A stretch of 64,000 nt of DNA from Prochilodus magdalenae (lineage: Eukaryota; Chordata; Actinopteri; Characiformes; Prochilodontidae), in the NCBI GenBank assembly GCA_024036415.1, contig JAMWET010001089.1, positions 1,277,501 to 1,341,500 on the forward strand. The letters are read 5' to 3'. The notes beneath the pieces were generated by a model. That model was not told the DNA's origin and searched no databases. It worked only from the letters and a program-made list of their open reading frames with translations. Numbering within the stretch: position 1 is the first letter of the stretch; every line of letters starts with the position of its first letter. Positions 37,570-49,594 of this stretch are shown here, in pieces. A program made the position numbers and the translations under genes.

Positions 37570-38583
37570 TATAAAACTCAGTGGATTATTTGGATGTAAA
37601 TGACTGAATCTATAGCTTCTATCACCCCTACTCAGTTCCCATACAAGGAAAGTTGCTATACAAGAGAGCATTTCACACCAAACCACTCTGAACTAAATTC
37701 TTAGCCCCTCAATGATTTAACTGTGCAGAAGTTTTAAAAATTAAGAGTGACTAAAAGTGACGTCCTCTATATTATTAAGTTAAACTAGAACCTGCTGTTT
37801 AAGGCAGCTCAAAATATGACCTACAGTTAGTTCTATGCAAAAGTCACCAGCACTGTGTATCAGTGCTTAGCTTGTCCACCTTTGCCTTTATTACCGTCAT
37901 GTTTCCAATCAAAGTTAATTAGTTTTTTATAATTTATATTATTATTAATATTTTACCATTGCTGCATACCGCTGGTGCTGCAAAGTGGCCCTAGCAGGCA
38001 TGTCTGAGCTCTCTTTTCTGTGCTGAAAACTCTCAGTATGCTGGAGCTGTCCTGGGCCCACAGTCTGAGCATAGCGGTCTTTTTGTTTCGCTTGTATTAA
38101 GAGTTGGTTCATTCAGGTCTTCAGACTGCTCTCTGTGGAGCTGTTTAGCAGAAGAACGGAGACACTGGCTATACTACAGTGGATTACATAACACTGCTCA
38201 GTTTGCCCAAATCTTCTGCTCTAGCAACACGTCCATGCCACACATCCATTAGGCAGTTTCATTAATATTGAAAAGGACAGCTTTATTTTTTATGGAGTGG
38301 TCTTTCCTACATTTCAACTGCACCTTGAGAGGTTAGAACAAAGACTGACAGCCGAGGTCTCTGTAGTTCCGTCAAAGCCCAATGCTGGTGGGGGTGTTTT
38401 AGCTCAAAGCTGATTGTAAAAGGAGTTGTGGAATGTAGCTCAGGGATATCAGCAATGCTTTTACAGAGACAGGTTGGTATTGATTTGTGAATTCTTGTCT
38501 GTATTTGTGAATTCTTGTGTTTTCGATATGCTGGCACTAGCAGCAGATATGAACTCTCTCGTTTTAGGGCATTTAGCGATGTT

Positions 38584-39110
38584 TAAATCAAATCACTTTT
38601 ATTGTCACATCACATTTTCACAGGTGTGAAGGTGAGTGAAAAACTTAGGTGCGTAGTCCCCTACAGCACTTCAATACAAACATATAAATTAGACAATAAA
38701 TATATACAATACTATACACTAAAATCTCTGTTTACACTAATTTACAGTTATAAATAAAAGTTATGAATAAAAAGTATGATATATGCAGATGTACACATTA
38801 CCATATAGCACTATGGTAAGGCTGAGGTAGATGAGAGATGCAGGGTATATACAGGGCATAGAATATTATATTATATATGTATATATATACACTACAGATA
38901 TACAGTGTGGATGTAAGATTACAGTAGGTCAGTCTATATGTGCAAGTGTAAATATGCTATAATATGCATGATATGATGGTTTTGGTGAGATGTGCTGAAC
39001 CAGGTCCATATACCGGTGCATCAGCACTACTGGCTGTTCAGTAGCCTGATGACTCGGGGGGAAGAAATCTCGGAGTCGGCTGGTTCTGAAGGCAATGCCT
39101 TGCTCAAACT
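38584..39110 (-). mobile_element. LINE 3' end (L2/CR1-like)
   Basis: On the minus strand the beginning (right edge) reads through CCGACTCCGAGATTTCTTCC and CGAGTCATCAGGCTACTGAA, the usual C-terminal end of fish LINE ORF2 (residues like FFPxxVIRLLNS). A 3' UTR of about 400 bp follows to the TGACAATAAAAGTGATTTGA tail at 38585-38605. Truncated at its 5' end, as is usual for LINE insertions. Confidence -1.
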
Positions 39111-40115
39111 GCTAATAAATGAGACAACTCTTTGGTTATATAATGAAAGATAACGTCTGGGGTGCACAATAGTTAAGGATCCCAGTTTTTATCCATCTCT
39201 GATTTGCTTTACGCCCAGATTAGACGCCTATAAGAGGGGTGTGTAGATTGCTGGGGAAGTGAAATATGCTGAGATTAACTGCTGTCTTTATGAAACGGAA
39301 TGCAGTTTTATGGTACATCCAAATGACAAAATGTGTGATTTTATTGGAAATGTCAGGTCAAACATGAGAATGTTCCACTGGCATTATACTGTGCTGGTTT
39401 CTTCAAACACAGCTGCTGAACAGCTGCAGCCAATGAAAAATGTTATGTGCTTCTGTGAAGAATTGCCCCCCATACGCATGCACATTTCAAGTTCCCAACA
39501 GAAACCGGGGTCACTTTCCCATGAGACGGAACAGTTGCATTGTGAACACTCAGATTCAACATGCGTGCATTTGCTCTATTTCAAGCTCCATTAATATTCC
39601 CCTAATGTGATGTGGTATGGATGAGTCATTTGATGTAATTGGGGGTGCCGTGGCCTAATTTAGGAGGGAGGCCTGTTAATATTAATGAAGATATCCATCA
39701 GGCAAAACCTCTCCCTTGCTCCCAGCGTAGCCCCCATCTCTCACGCTGTCTAATCTCGCACTAAGCTGCTTTCTGGTTTTGGGAATCGATCTCGTCAGCA
39801 TGGTGCCTGCATGAAATGGTGTAGTTTGTGTGTGGGAACGGGGTTTCTTTTATATATGGAGGAACTTCTTCCTCAGCTCACATTCGCAAAACTATTCCCA
39901 CGGAAGCAACACAACCACAGCAAAAAAATGCAGTAGATCCTCCACCCACACTCAAGTGGTAATGGTGTTCATAAATAAGCATGCAGAAGAGTGCTGTAAG
40001 CAAACTGCTCGTTTCTAAGCGTAGGCATCTTTGAAGATAACCAAATGCTGAGACTCCTCAGTTTGTAGCCCACTGAAGCTGGATTCTGCTTCTTTCCCAT
40101 ATTCTGTGTTCATTC

Positions 40116-40116
<1 letters not shown>

Positions 40117-40148
<32 letters not shown>

Positions 40149-40178
40149 CTTTATTGATCCCAGAGGGAAATCTGGGAT
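40117..40178 (-). mobile_element. LINE 3' tail with GATA repeat
   Basis: A (GATA)n run at 40117-40148 is followed by TACTTTATTGATCCCAGAGG GAAATCT, the reverse of a LINE terminus that ends in ATCAATAAAGTATC with a tetranucleotide tail. Only the extreme 3' end is present. Confidence -1.
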
Positions 40179-40180
40179 GG

Positions 40181-40406
40181 TGGTTGGTGTAGCTCAGCGG
40201 GTAACACCACTACCTGCCAGGAAGCCACCACCACAAGTGGGAGACTGGGGTTCGAATCCCAGTCTGGGTGACTACACTGTGCTACACCAATAAGAGTCCT
40301 TGGGCAAGACTCCTAACACTGCTCCCTACATTGGCCTCCCTGTAATATGATTAACCTTGTAAGTCGCTCTGGATAAGAGCGTCAGCTAAATGCCGTAAAT
40401 GTAAAT
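40181..40406 (+). mobile_element. tRNA-derived SINE, copy 2
   Basis: Full-length copy with head (A box TAGCTCAGCGG, B box GGTTCGAATCC), body AAGAGTCCTTGGGCAAGACT and tail AAGTCGCTCTGGATAAGAGC to GTAAATGTAA. It starts directly after a LINE tail and ends 15 bp before the tRNA-Lys. Confidence -1.
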
Positions 40407-40421
40407 TCAAGAAGAAGGAAG

Positions 40422-40494
40422 CGCCCAAACAGGGACTTGAACCCTCGACCCTCAGATTAAAAGTCTGATGCTCTACTGACTGAGCTACCCGGGC
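40422..40494 (-). tRNA. tRNA-Lys (anticodon TTT), near-intact, possibly decaying
   Basis: On the minus strand 73 nt fold as a tRNA-Lys. The acceptor arm is GCCCGGG/TTTGGGC, with three G-T pairs. The D stem is GCTC/GAGC, the anticodon stem is a perfect TCAGA/TCTGA with loop CTTTTAA, and the T arm is GAGGG-TTCAAGT-CCCTG with one G-G mismatch. Discriminator base is G. A box and B box (GGTTCAAGTCC) are intact. No run of four T follows within about 40 nt of the 3' end. The weak acceptor stem, T-stem mismatch and missing terminator mean it could be a pseudogene or a recently retroposed copy. Confidence -1.
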
Positions 40495-40979
40495 TCTAGT
40501 ACTGTACAGGTATCAGCTTCTGTCACTGATCACTCAAGTTCACTTCCTATGGGAGCTTTTAGGAATACAGTCATATGAAGTAGTCTGAAAACTCCAAATG
40601 ACGGGTTGTGTTGGTTTTTGTTGGTGTAAATAGTGTAAACTTTACAGAGAAAGCACTTACTATATGGAGTTTCTACCTGTTTTAGTGTGAACTTGCTGTT
40701 GATTTGCCAAATTTAAAATATTGGAAAGAAATGAAAGATAAAATACAAAATGCACCATAACGTTTCTCAGGCTGCATTTTATCTTTAACCTTTTTATCAT
40801 ATGTTAAATTACTAAAGATGTGTTGTTAGTGTGTAAGGTTTGCTGCTGTAGTTTTGCACTGGAGCTTTCAGGCAAATGTAGCTGGGAGGCAATGGAACAA
40901 ACCGAATGCTTAGGGACAACCTTAAATCACAATGTAACCGTTATGCCTTTTTGGTTGATTACTCTGGTCGTGTTATGTA

Positions 40980-41511
40980 CAGGGGTTGGACAATGAAACT
41001 GAAACACCTGGTTTTAGACCACAATCATTTATTAGGATGGTGTAGGGCCTCCTTTTGCGGCCAATGCAGCGTCAGTTCGTCTTGGGAATGACATATACTG
41101 CGTCCTGCACAGTGGTCAGAGGGAGTTTAAGCCATTCCTCTTGCAGGATAGTGGCCAGGTCACTACGAGATGCTGGTGGAGGTTCGCCCTTCTTGGTGGT
41201 ATGCTGACATTACCCTGGATACCGTGGCTCTTGATACATCACAAAGACTTGCTGTCTTGGTCACAGATGCGCCAGCAAGACGTGCACCAACAGTTTGTCC
41301 TCTTTTGAACTCTGGTATGTCACCCATATGTTGTGTGCATTGCAGTATTTTGAGCAGAACTGTGCTCTTACCTGCTAACTGAACCTTCACACTCTGCTCT
41401 TACTTGTGCAATGTGCAATTAATGAAGATTGGCCACCAGGCTGGTCCAATTTAGCCATGAGACCTCCCACACTAAAATGACAGGTGTTTCAGTTTCATTG
41501 TCCAACCCCTG
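40980..41511 (-). mobile_element. Tc1-like deletion derivative with perfect 31-bp inverted ends
   Basis: The ends at 40980-41010 and 41481-41511 are exact reverse complements over 31 bp, beginning CAGGGGTTGGACAATGAAAC, and TA flanks both. On the minus strand a frame at 41163-41390 reads FKRGQTVGARLAGASVTKT followed by VSRATVSRVMSAY. This is the N-terminal helix-turn-helix, DNA-binding part of a Tc1-like transposase. The DDE catalytic part is missing, so the copy is non-autonomous. The intact ends suggest recent mobility. Confidence -1.
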
Positions 41512-41519
41512 TATAATTC

Positions 41520-44500
41520 CCTTTTATTGTTTTCCCATAATCATCCATCAAAATGGAATGACTTTTGCAGAATTTCTTGATTTCAGTGTAATGTTTCCCT
41601 GCCTATTACCACATGAAAATGCTCAGCTATTCATGATTAAAATTAGGAACCGACACAACAACAGCAAAAAATTGAAAAAAATTTAATTTAAATTTAAATT
41701 CGAAAAAAAAGCCCCTGTTGTATCCTATTGAGTAACTACGAGTGCATTGGGGGTGAATATTTGGGGACGGGTTTTTGGAAATGTTTTCTTTTTCTTTTTT
41801 TGCAAACTGGCAAACACAGAACGTGTTTAACAATATTAACAGTGCTAACAATATTATTAGGAGGTAGGATATCTTGTTGCCATAATATTTCTTCAGATTT
41901 TCTCTGGAATTAGGAGAATGGATAACTTGAGGAGTAGAAATTATGAGGAGGACAACAAGCTAAAAGCTAAAGTTGGCATGGCAGCTACCTGGACATCTAG
42001 ATGGAATCACATGTTTACGATTACCTATCTTGGTAATATATGCGGCTTTCACAGATTTCTACACACATACATTTCTGGGCTTCCTCATTCACATCTTTTA
42101 TAAATAACAATAAAGATTTAAATAAGTAAGATTTACAGTAATGTTACATTGGTTGAATGCATTGGCCAAAAAACAATCAGTAGCCTGGTTAGCAGTCCAA
42201 TGACACCACAGGGAGTGTCAGTGATGGTATGTTGGATACTGGTGAAACAGACGCATGACATATCAAATCTTTCTTTCTCTTAATCTGAATATGCTGAGGA
42301 ATACAGCGCTGTGCTACAGATCTTATAAATTGTTGGTACATTGACCTACACTGAAAGGTAAGAGGACTTATGAGGACAGGAGCAACATTCTGTTGTCTCT
42401 GTTAACTAAACAAGTGTTGCAGTTACTTTGAAAGCTCAATTTTGTATGTACTTATTTGATCTTCTGAATTTCGTCACTGTAGATTACAGTTTGTGACATA
42501 AGCGGAGCCGCACCTTTCTGCTAAGTGCATTATGGGCTGTAAATGAGCGGGTGGAAGTCTGCAATTTCCGGGCTATGGCTGTAAGGCACACCGTGTGGGT
42601 TGGCTCTGAATGATTGATGAGGACAGAGTGCTGCTTTCCTTTCATGGCGCTGGAGGGATGGTAAGGAGGGCCGAAGCTTTGGGGCGAGAGTGTCAGGCCA
42701 GCCAGTCTGCAGCTCTGCTCTTTCCCACTGACCCAGTAATATCCAGTGATCTGCAGGCTGCAAACCACCAAGCCATCTCCAGAATCAGGGAGAGCTCTGC
42801 AGTGCTGGACTGTAGACTGAGGTCTGTGCATGCTCTACATCTGCTATTTTGTACCCACCTCTCAGAAAACACGGCTCATAATGTTCTTACAGCATATGGC
42901 TGGTTACTGTCTTACATAACGTCATTTCCCATTGACATCAGGCATTTTTCCTGTTTGCTCGATGCTGTTTGTTCATGTTGTCAGGTGGCCATTAATGACA
43001 TTGTTGTCCAAGCTGTTACTCCATGACAGCTTACCAAACTTAAATCTCAGTCACAGAGCTCTGTAGTTCCTTCAAAGTGATTGCCTCTTTGTGGCTTCCC
43101 TTACAAGTCCCCTTCTATGTCTGATACTGAGTTTGAAAAGATGACCTTGTCTAAGCAGTGCATGGGTATGTGTATGGGTATGATGCTTATTATGTATTGT
43201 GCTAGGCCTTCCTATTTATGGAGCATCATTGGCTAGAATTAACAGAATGTGAAATAACACTTTTAATCACATCAGAATTGTATATCTGGTTGCGGAGATA
43301 TCTACAGAGTTAGCATACCAACTGGGTGGCTACCAAAGCCTGTCATGTCTTGTAATATCTCTTTGTACATTCTGTACTTGTGAATCAGTCAAATGAGATG
43401 ATGAAGAGGTAGCAATGCTGCGATTGCATTTTATAATCTCTTGTCAGTCGTGTTGAAGGTCCAGTTTGACCATTTCAAGACGGGTCTCCCAGCAAGAACC
43501 CACGTTCAGCAGTAAAGAGGTAAAATGAGTAGAAGCAAAATAAGAGTGTACAGCTTTCCACTTATGGGGATTCTCCTGGCGAGTAAACTGGCAACATTTG
43601 TTCTAGACTAGGTACACCGGTGTTAATGCTAACATTGTGGACACCACAACTTTATGGTGATATGTTGTCTCTTTACTTCTTGAAGTATGAATTCAACAGG
43701 TTGTATCATCTTACACATTGCTCCTTTAACCATCACTGTGTTTATGGCTGGCATGAAGGTGTTAGTCTGGAGCTTAACATTTCATTTTTAAATTGCTTAC
43801 GTAGTATTGCATTAATTCTGCCTAATTGTACTTAGCATCACCCAGATGTTCTCTTTTCCAACAAGCCTAGTGTCATCCTTATTGAGCTGATATTAGCCAC
43901 TTCGCTTGATTAGTAGAATGCATTTGCCCAACATCTGCAGGAGCCTGCGGAAACTCAGCGGGCTCTGCATCAAGGTAGTTAGACTCCAAAATACAGGAGT
44001 TTTGAAAAGCTTAACACATAGTGACTCCATATGTGTTCTTTCATTGGTCTGATCGTCTTTACGATTATTCTCAAGTGCATAAAATTGTAAAAATTTGAAA
44101 TTCGTTGGTCTTGTGAATCTTGATTTTCAGTTGACTCAATGAAAGGGATCCGGTGCCTTTGTTTACATTTGCTGATTTCTAAATGAGGCACACTTGACAT
44201 GTTTACCAGTGGGTTCTGGTACAGGCTTGATCTATGAGGCCTGACTCATACTGTGATTATGTTGAGACCAACTAGTTGTGCACTAGGGAGCCATTTACCA
44301 AACCCATGTGAATCCCTGTTTTGAATCACTGCCTTGGATTTTAACCACACCCTGTGTGTCTGTGATTTGCTAGGAGAAAGGATAGAACAGAGAGATGACA
44401 TGCTGTACTCCGCTCCTAGGTATTCTGCCTTGGAGAGCTGTTGAGACAGATGTGCTCATAAATGGTCTTCATCCTAAAAGGATGTTAGCGTTAAGGAAAG

Positions 44501-47500
44501 CCTTCACTTACTTCAGAGAATAAAGCCTGCTCAAGCTTTAATAAACATGTCTGCCTCTGAAGACTCCCTTAAAGCTGCATTTGGGAATTGAGGAAACAGT
44601 GGCACAGCCACCGCAGGATTAGCCGGGAGTTAATTCACAGAACGCACCACAAACCAAACCCAGGCTGGAGTCCTTCAGGACCACTGTTTGAAGGTTCTTC
44701 TACTCAGTCAGTCAGAACTTTGTTGGATTCAGAAAGATGTAGCCGAGGTACAGTAAATAGGATCCAAACACGTCTAATTAGCGAGTTCAACTATCTGATA
44801 ATATGCACATTTTGATGACACAGGCATTCAGCTGCTCACACCCAGCTTGCAAAGCCTGGTAAAGCATTTGCCGTGGGATGGGAAACTCTGCAGCAGCCAC
44901 ACACAGTGCAAAGCGTCAGCTAGAGGGGTAAAAGGCCTTCTCCAGGCACTGGGCTGTGTAGCTTAACTCTCTGGAGTGGTAAAGCTCCACTCAGTATCTT
45001 GGAGTTGCATTTGTTACCCAGAACTAAACATCACTTCCTCACCTCTAACGCTCTTCACGCTGAATGCAGTCAACTGCTCAAGCCTCCCAGAAGCGTAGAG
45101 GCTGTTAGTATAAGAACCAGGTAGTATAACTCCTGAGGTGCCAGACTGGAACTGCTGCATGGTTTAAGGTGGTAACAGGTAGCTTTTTAAATAAGATGAT
45201 GTGAAAATCAAAACTACCATAAATATACGCCATGGTAGGACAGTTCATCACAGCATTGTGAGGCTGGATTGAAGACGTAGGCCAGCAGCCGTAAACACTC
45301 TGCACTGCTTCCAATATTTTACAATGTTGTATTTGCGAGTGTTTCAGGTGTTACCCACTTTATGCACAACTACTGTTCTACTGCTCTACAGCATAACACT
45401 CGGCATTTGAAGTGGTTAAGGTAGGTGGAGTCATACAAATGTTTTGGGCACATGGAGCAGAGCATCCGTCTCACTGATCCAAGTAAGCACCAAGCCCTTC
45501 TAATGGTGGGCATGTATAATTAATATTCTGTAAACACTGATAGCAGCTCTGTTTGTCCAGGAGCTTATGGATATTTCAGTACTGACCAGTCAAGAACGGG
45601 TATCAGTGTAGTACCAGTTCTTGAAACCCATTCCTAGTTGCTAGCTCTCTTAGGAGGATGTGATTTGCTCAGCTTTTGCAGGTAGAGGCGGTAGTACCAA
45701 TTTGAACTCAGATGCAGTCCAAATTGCCAGCTAGCATGTTTTCAGTTGTGGTTAGTGCTGAGAATAATGGACAGCCTGGTGGCTAGTTCGCTGATTAGAG
45801 CTGTGGGAAAAGAATTCAGCCAGCCGGAGCAATACTTCAGCGCATGCTCTGATATACCGCGTTTTTGATCATTCCCTCGTACGTTTATTTATTTTTAAGC
45901 TGGTGATTATAAAGACATTGTTTTATCTGCTTTCATGCATCGCTGCTCAAACAGCAACAGTAACCTGTTCATGGTTGCCAGATTGGATAGGTTGCCAGGA
46001 CTGCGTGTTTAGCATTTTAATGAACCTTTTAATATTTTTTAGCGATGCTTTTAGTGCACTGTTTGGTTTATATGTTTTATTACAGCAAAAACTAAATACA
46101 TAGACTTATTTAAATAAATACAATAAACCAAAAATACATAATACTAATATTATGACCCCAAAAAGTATGAAAAATGTAACAAAATGCATGTTTTGTCCGG
46201 ACAACTTTATTTAATTTCATACATTGATTCCTGCAACCTGCAAAAAAAAATAGAATTGTAAAAAAATGGTCACAATATTTGTAATAAGGTATCATAGTAA
46301 ATAATTATGATAAAGCTATATGAACAACAGCAATAAGAATAATAAAGTATAACTTTATTATTGTGTAAAATTGTTATTATTAACAATTTTACTATTTTTA
46401 TGCATAACATTTTTATTATTATCATTATTTTGTCATTGTTAATGACTATAAATATATAATAGTTACATTAATACATGGAATTTAAATGATTATATATTCC
46501 GTGAGATGCACTTCCTTCCATAAAACATTATGTAATATATTATCCTCAAAAGTGATAAAACTTGAAATACAGAACATATTTGGGGGTTTATAAATGACTA
46601 GTCTACATATGTGTTACATCGTTTTTCAGGATCACATTCAATAAAATATTCAGAAATGAAAATGTTTACTAGCTGCCACCTTTATTTAAGTACCCTTGAT
46701 TTTGAAATAAATGCCGGAATAGCAGGAGTTGGGGCAAACTGTTGGGGAAGTAGTGCTGTTTCTAGAATTCCTCTCCTGACTTTCGTTCACTTCTGTGGTT
46801 TTGATGTTTTACCCTCAAAAAAACCCCCAGAAAATCTTAAAAAATGCCTGCAGAAGGTGCCTTTGGTTTGTGATGGGCTCATTAGCGCAAATAGAAAGGG
46901 TCTGGGTTGAGGGCGAGGAATGCATGGGGACGAGCTTAATTGCCGTAAGGTCTCTCGAAAGTTCATGGGCACAAAGCTGGAAGCTCTAGGTGGCAGCACA
47001 AGCGGGTCGTCAGTCAATGTGGAAACCCGGGATGCATGATAATGAGTCATTGAGAAGCGATCAGCGTACGCAAATGTCGCCCACAGTGCTGGCACGCCGA
47101 CCTGCTTCTCTGACGTCATCAGGTGAAGCCTGGGCCTCTGTGGTCTTTTGGGTTTTCTGCACGCATTAAGCATGCATGTTGTGGCGTGTTACTACACGCA
47201 GGAGGCCTGTTTGTCGTTTGAAGGATGGTGTTACCTTCTGGCTGACCGCAGTGTCTCTGACGTAAAGTATAGGTAAGTGCACAGGGTACATAAGAACATG
47301 ATACGGTGTACGATGTAGGAAAGAAGTGTGTTTGGTGAACTTCAGTGATGACGTTGGTGTCAAATATGTAATTAAACTGTAATTTTAAACTACTATTACA
47401 GTACCTCTGCTTTGTCCATCCATTGATTATTAATGCTAGGACACAAGAGCAGTAGAACCAATGAAATCTTCCATAATGCGTAAGTACCAGTGTAAGAGGC

Positions 47501-49380
47501 ATCTAAGGATGTTTTCACCAGACATGTGCACATGAGTCCAAGCCTCGAGAATTGTAGTTAGTCTTGTATTAGCTGGAGACATTGCGTAATACTTAAAGTG
47601 AATCCCTACTAAGATCCTGAATGATCCAACATGGCTTCAAACACTGAGCCTTTCTATGTAGAAAATGGTGCACTGCCCATTTAATGCAGCGAAAAAAGGC
47701 AAACCAACATGAAATGTTTGATCTGTAATGTTAATAGCATGTAGACTAGCTACTTAGCGTTAAAGCTAACCCAACTGAAACCTATTTAAATTGTCCAAAA
47801 CTCGATTTTCTTGAACTTCAGCTAGTTCCCATCCATCATGCTGGCTATGTAAACTACAAGCAAGCTAACAGTTTCAAGTTACTTTACCTCTCTTACTTAA
47901 ATCTTGCATTTCCATCATGTAGCGCCTCATTCTTACTGTCAGATTGAAATTTCTATATTTAAAAAAACTCATATGATCAGCTTTGAACATGACTCCCTTG
48001 CAGACCGCAGGGAAAAAGACATTGCTGTATGACTGCACATTGCTATAAAAACATGACATGATAATCCAGGCACACAGGGTGTAATGAAAGTGGAACAGCA
48101 ACATTGTTCCATAATTAATCATAATGTAATTATTTCATCACATCAAATACATCCAGTAGTCGTGTTCTGAGGCATGAGATTTACATTTGAATCAATGTTT
48201 TAGGCCACAATGGATTCAAATACATGCTGCCATTTTTTATAGCATTTAATAGCATTATATTCTATATATAATAATATATAAATTATATTATATAATATAT
48301 TAAATAATACGATTTTGCTAAATATACTACTAAAACATGATCTTGTAGACTTGCAGCTCCTATAGCGCCTTCATGAGCTGGAATGGGAGGCTTTAGTACT
48401 CAGATAAGAATCACTACTTGCTTATATGAGATGATTAATCAATCTTGTCATGCCTCAGTGGGTGTACCAAGCTCTTAATGAAACGGAGCAGTTTACTGAT
48501 CGTCTGACAGTTTAAAGAATTCAACACAGAAAGCGGCGTAGTCAAGGTGATGGGGGTGCCTGGCATGAATTAACCTAAAACAAAAACCCTCCCAAAACAT
48601 AAGAGAAACAGAGAAGGCATTTTCAATTTTACACTAAATTTCATAACCATATTATATGCATAACCCCAGCGCTTTTCATGTATTATTTAGAATTTCCACA
48701 CCTAAAGTTTACGCTACAATGATTGGGGCTTAAAAAGCATGAAGCCTTCAGATACTACATAAAGAAACGAGTCCACTGGACCACAGTTAATACTTGAGTA
48801 TCCCGATTATTCTGGACATGCTTTATTTTGATAGCAGGGTGGGGAACTGAGGGCCGGAGTCCAGCATAGTTTGGTGATTGCCCTGCTTTAGCGCATTAAA
48901 CAAACTTGGTAATTAACTGATGAGTTGAAAATCTGTTGTTTGCCTGATGGCGAGGTTAATGATGGGTTTTGGGATCAGTTTTAGAGTGAGTGGTTTACAT
49001 TCTCCAAAAATAAAGATGCCAATAAAGGGTTCCTTTGGAGCAAGGCCATAGAGGAGCCCTTTTTTTTCCCCCTAAAGAACCCCTTTTATTTGAGAGATTT
49101 CAGTGAAGGCCTGTAAGGAACGATCCGTCGAAATATTCCTTTGGTTCCCAAAAGTGGTTCCACTATACAGCCGATTAAAAAAAAAACCTTTTGGGTAGAA
49201 TTGAGAATTCATGTTGAATTCGTGGTGAAACATGTTTATATAAATGTCAGTTCAAAATATGGGTCTTCCAATATGGTACTTTTGGTACTGGTACTAGTTT
49301 TGGTATTAAAATATTAAATAAAAATATCACCTGACTGGACACCGGAAGAGCCTTAAACTATAAGGTAATTATCTCAACTA
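41520..49380. other. Mostly unique intron, no gene
   Basis: 42480-43030 and 46780-47180 are GC-richer with long openings on both strands and may be regulatory. 46090-46560 and 48230-48310 are AT-rich low-complexity. No exon or RNA gene recognised. Confidence -1.
47111..47118. promoter_or_regulatory. Full palindromic CRE
   Basis: TGACGTCA, the full CREB/ATF site, inside a GC-richer intronic block (46780-47180). Function is inferred only. A second TGACGTCA is at 30412-30419. Confidence -1.
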
Positions 49381-49589
49381 GACATTTAGCTGACGCTCTC
49401 ATCTAGAGCGACTTACAAGGTTAATCATATTACAGGTAGGCCAATGTAGTGTTAGGAGTCTTGCCCAATGACTCTTATTGGTGTAGCACAGCGTAGTCAC
49501 TCAGACCGGGATTCGAACCCCAGTCTCCCACATGCAGTGGTGGCTCTCTGGCGGGCAGTGGTGTTATCCGCTGAGCTACACCAACCACT
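49381..49589 (-). mobile_element. tRNA-derived SINE, copy 3
   Basis: Reverse-complement copy: tail AGAGCGACTTACAAGG, body AGTCTTGCCCAATGACTCTT, B box inverse GGATTCGAACC and A box inverse CTGAGCTACACCAACCA. Nearly full length. Confidence -1.
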
Positions 49590-49594
49590 TTGTT

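Noticed and set aside
47265..47285. TATAG/GTAAGT as a recursive splice site
   Set aside because: Good donor but no pyrimidine tract upstream.
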